Origin: Clostridiaceae bacterium
GTDB taxonomy: Bacteria; Bacillota_A; Clostridia; Clostridiales; Clostridiaceae
Direction of reading: 5' to 3'
DNA: 5,806 nt
NCBI GenBank assembly: GCA_029256485.1
Contig: JAQSXU010000359.1
Location: 1-5,806 of the forward strand
The translations under genes were made by a program, and so were the position numbers. Below the pieces are notes generated by a model. It was not told the DNA's origin. It made no database searches and was given only the letters and a program-made list of their open reading frames with translations. This document shows positions 5,249 to 5,806 of this stretch, in pieces (the stretch's first letter is position 1; each line of letters starts with the position of its first letter).

Positions 5249-5322
5249 CGACCCAGAAGGGACTCGAACCCTCGACCTCCGCCGTGACAGGGCGGCGCTC
5301 TAACCAACTGAGCCACTAGGCC
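5249..5322 (-). tRNA. tRNA-Asp (anticodon GTC)
   Basis: A 74-nt cloverleaf with acceptor GGCCTAG/CTGGGTC (two G-U pairs), anticodon stem CCGCC/GGCGG with loop CTGTCAC, and discriminator G as expected for Asp. CCA is not encoded. Confidence 0.96.
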
Positions 5323-5336
5323 AAATATTTTAACAA

Positions 5337-5410
5337 TGGACCTTCAGGGACTTGAACCCCGGACCGACCGGTTATGAGCCGGTTGCTCTAACCAACTGAG
5401 CTAAAGGTCC
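5337..5410 (-). tRNA. tRNA with anticodon CAT, probably tRNA-Ile2 (lysidine type)
   Basis: A 74-nt cloverleaf with acceptor GGACCTT/AAGGTCC and anticodon loop CTCATAA. A simple reading gives Met. However, the loop CT-CAT-AA, the GGACCTTTAGCTCAGTTGG 5' half and the C4-G69/C5-G68 acceptor pairs match bacterial tRNA-Ile2 rather than elongator Met. TilS would convert C34 to lysidine so that it reads AUA as Ile. It is not initiator tRNA, since the first acceptor pair is G-C and the anticodon stem lacks the three G-C pairs. Confidence 0.9.
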
Positions 5411-5413
5411 AAA

Positions 5414-5483
5414 AGCCGACGATCGGACTCGAACCTGTTACCGCCGTGAAAGGGCGGTGTCTTAACCGCTTGACCATGGAGCC
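5414..5483 (-). tRNA. Abnormal tRNA-Glu (anticodon TTC), chimeric and probably defective
   Basis: The 5' two thirds, including the D-arm and anticodon arm, are identical to the intact tRNA-Glu at 5558-5629 (51 identical bases, 5434-5484 versus 5580-5630). The 3' third differs. The T-arm is ACAGG/CCGAT with two mismatches. The 3' acceptor strand CGTCGGC pairs with the 5' strand GGCTCCA at only about three of seven positions. The gene is 70 nt rather than 72. The 3' segment would fit a tRNA beginning GCCGACG with discriminator T, so this looks like a fusion of tRNA-Glu with another tRNA through the conserved T-loop. Only 3 nt separate it from the next tRNA. It is co-transcribed but may fail to fold, mature or be charged. 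Confidence 0.8.
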
Positions 5484-5557
5484 AAATATGAATAAGCTTT
5501 TAGCTATGAACCACGTCAGCAATTAATAATGCTTCGTTTTCTTTAAGAAAACAAAAA

Positions 5558-5629
5558 TGACTCCAAGGGGATTTGAACCCCTGTTACCGCCGTGAAAGGG
5601 CGGTGTCTTAACCGCTTGACCATGGAGCC
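5558..5629 (-). tRNA. tRNA-Glu (anticodon TTC)
   Basis: An intact 72-nt tRNA-Glu: acceptor GGCTCCA/TGGAGTC with discriminator A, anticodon stem CCGCC/GGCGG with loop CTTTCAC, T-stem AGGGG/CCCCT. It is the first gene of the promoter-driven operon, with its 5' end only about 10 nt after the -10 box. A perfect inverted repeat GTTTTCTT/AAGAAAAC (5536-5552) lies directly after it in the 74-nt spacer to the second copy. Confidence 0.97.
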
Positions 5630-5638
5630 ATAGTACTT

Positions 5639-5666
5639 ATTATACCACATCTTGACGTTGTGTCAA
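5639..5666 (-). promoter_or_regulatory. Consensus sigma-A promoter of the tRNA operon
   Basis: On the minus strand a perfect TTGACA (5666-5661), a 16-nt spacer and a perfect TATAAT (5644-5639), with TGTGG before the -10 as an extended element. Transcription would begin around 5632, almost at the 5' end of tRNA-Glu (5629). The -35 is part of a TTGAC-5 nt-GTCAA dyad (5652-5666). Confidence 0.85.
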
Positions 5667-5709
5667 TATTCATAATATTCCAATTAACTTATGTTTATTG
5701 AAATATTAA

Positions 5710-5781
5710 CTCCCCGAGTTGGGCTCGAACCAACAACCCCACGGTTAACAGCCGTGTGCTCTACCATTGAGCTATCGAGGA
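5710..5781 (-). tRNA. tRNA-Asn (anticodon GTT)
   Basis: A 72-nt cloverleaf with acceptor TCCTCGA/TCGGGGA, anticodon stem CACGG/CCGTG with loop CTGTTAA, and discriminator G typical of Asn. It lies upstream of the operon promoter, so it belongs to a transcript entering from the right edge. No terminator is seen between it and tRNA-Glu. CCA is not encoded. Confidence 0.96.
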
Positions 5782-5806
5782 ATAAACTACACTTTGATTT
5801 TTTTCA

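Noticed and set aside
5414..5630. Integration (att) site of a mobile element formed by duplicated tRNA-Glu 3' ends
   Set aside because: Element integration duplicates and restores the 3' end of a tRNA. Here the 5' part is duplicated and the 3' end differs, and there is no integrase or element between the copies.

Overview
The window is AT-rich, low-GC Gram-positive DNA. Strong GGAGG-type ribosome binding sites, sigma-A promoters, U-tailed terminators, a soluble zinc-binding chemoreceptor and a DUF1700/HAAS protein all point to a motile, probably spore-forming member of the Clostridia (Lachnospirales-like). The species cannot be named from this sequence alone. None of the eight tRNA genes encodes its CCA end.

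Layout, left to right. At 1-557 (minus) is the N-terminal half of a THUMP-domain 23S rRNA methyltransferase of the RlmL/YpsC family, cut by the window edge, with its own promoter. At 738-1040 (minus) is a 100-residue single-domain rhodanese. Its upstream region is a 9-bp tandem repeat array with a 31-bp higher-order period. At 1351-1635 (minus) is a Thr/Asn-rich protein built on a nonapeptide repeat, with a strong RBS, a clear terminator and a promoter resembling the forespore sigma-G type. From 1640 to 2510 there is no confident gene. That stretch holds a consensus plus-strand promoter (1889-1917) followed about 110 nt later by a GC-rich hairpin and U run. Together they delimit a putative small RNA with four C-rich, anti-Shine-Dalgarno-like segments. 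It also holds a doubtful 43-residue Lys-rich ORF and a 22-bp tandem repeat.

At 2510-3811 (plus) is a soluble chemoreceptor with an MCP signalling domain and a C-terminal CZB zinc-binding domain whose four ligands are all present. A 19-bp tandem repeat related to the upstream 22-bp repeat follows it, so repeats of one family bracket the gene. At 4026-4550 (minus) is a DUF1700/HAAS membrane protein with its own promoter, leader and terminator, but without the PadR-type regulator that often accompanies this family.

From 4904 to 5781 (minus) is a tRNA cluster. In transcription order it is Asn, then a perfect sigma-A promoter, then Glu, a second abnormal Glu, Ile2 (anticodon CAT), Asp, Val, Leu and Arg, ending in a long hairpin terminator. 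The second tRNA-Glu is identical to the first over its 5' two thirds, but its T-arm and 3' acceptor strand do not pair with the rest. It looks like a fusion of tRNA-Glu with the 3' end of another tRNA.

The protein genes appear to be independent single transcription units rather than a pathway. The most notable items are the chimeric tRNA-Glu, the C-rich small RNA candidate, the repeat protein with a sporulation-like promoter, and the tandem repeats in successive intergenic regions.
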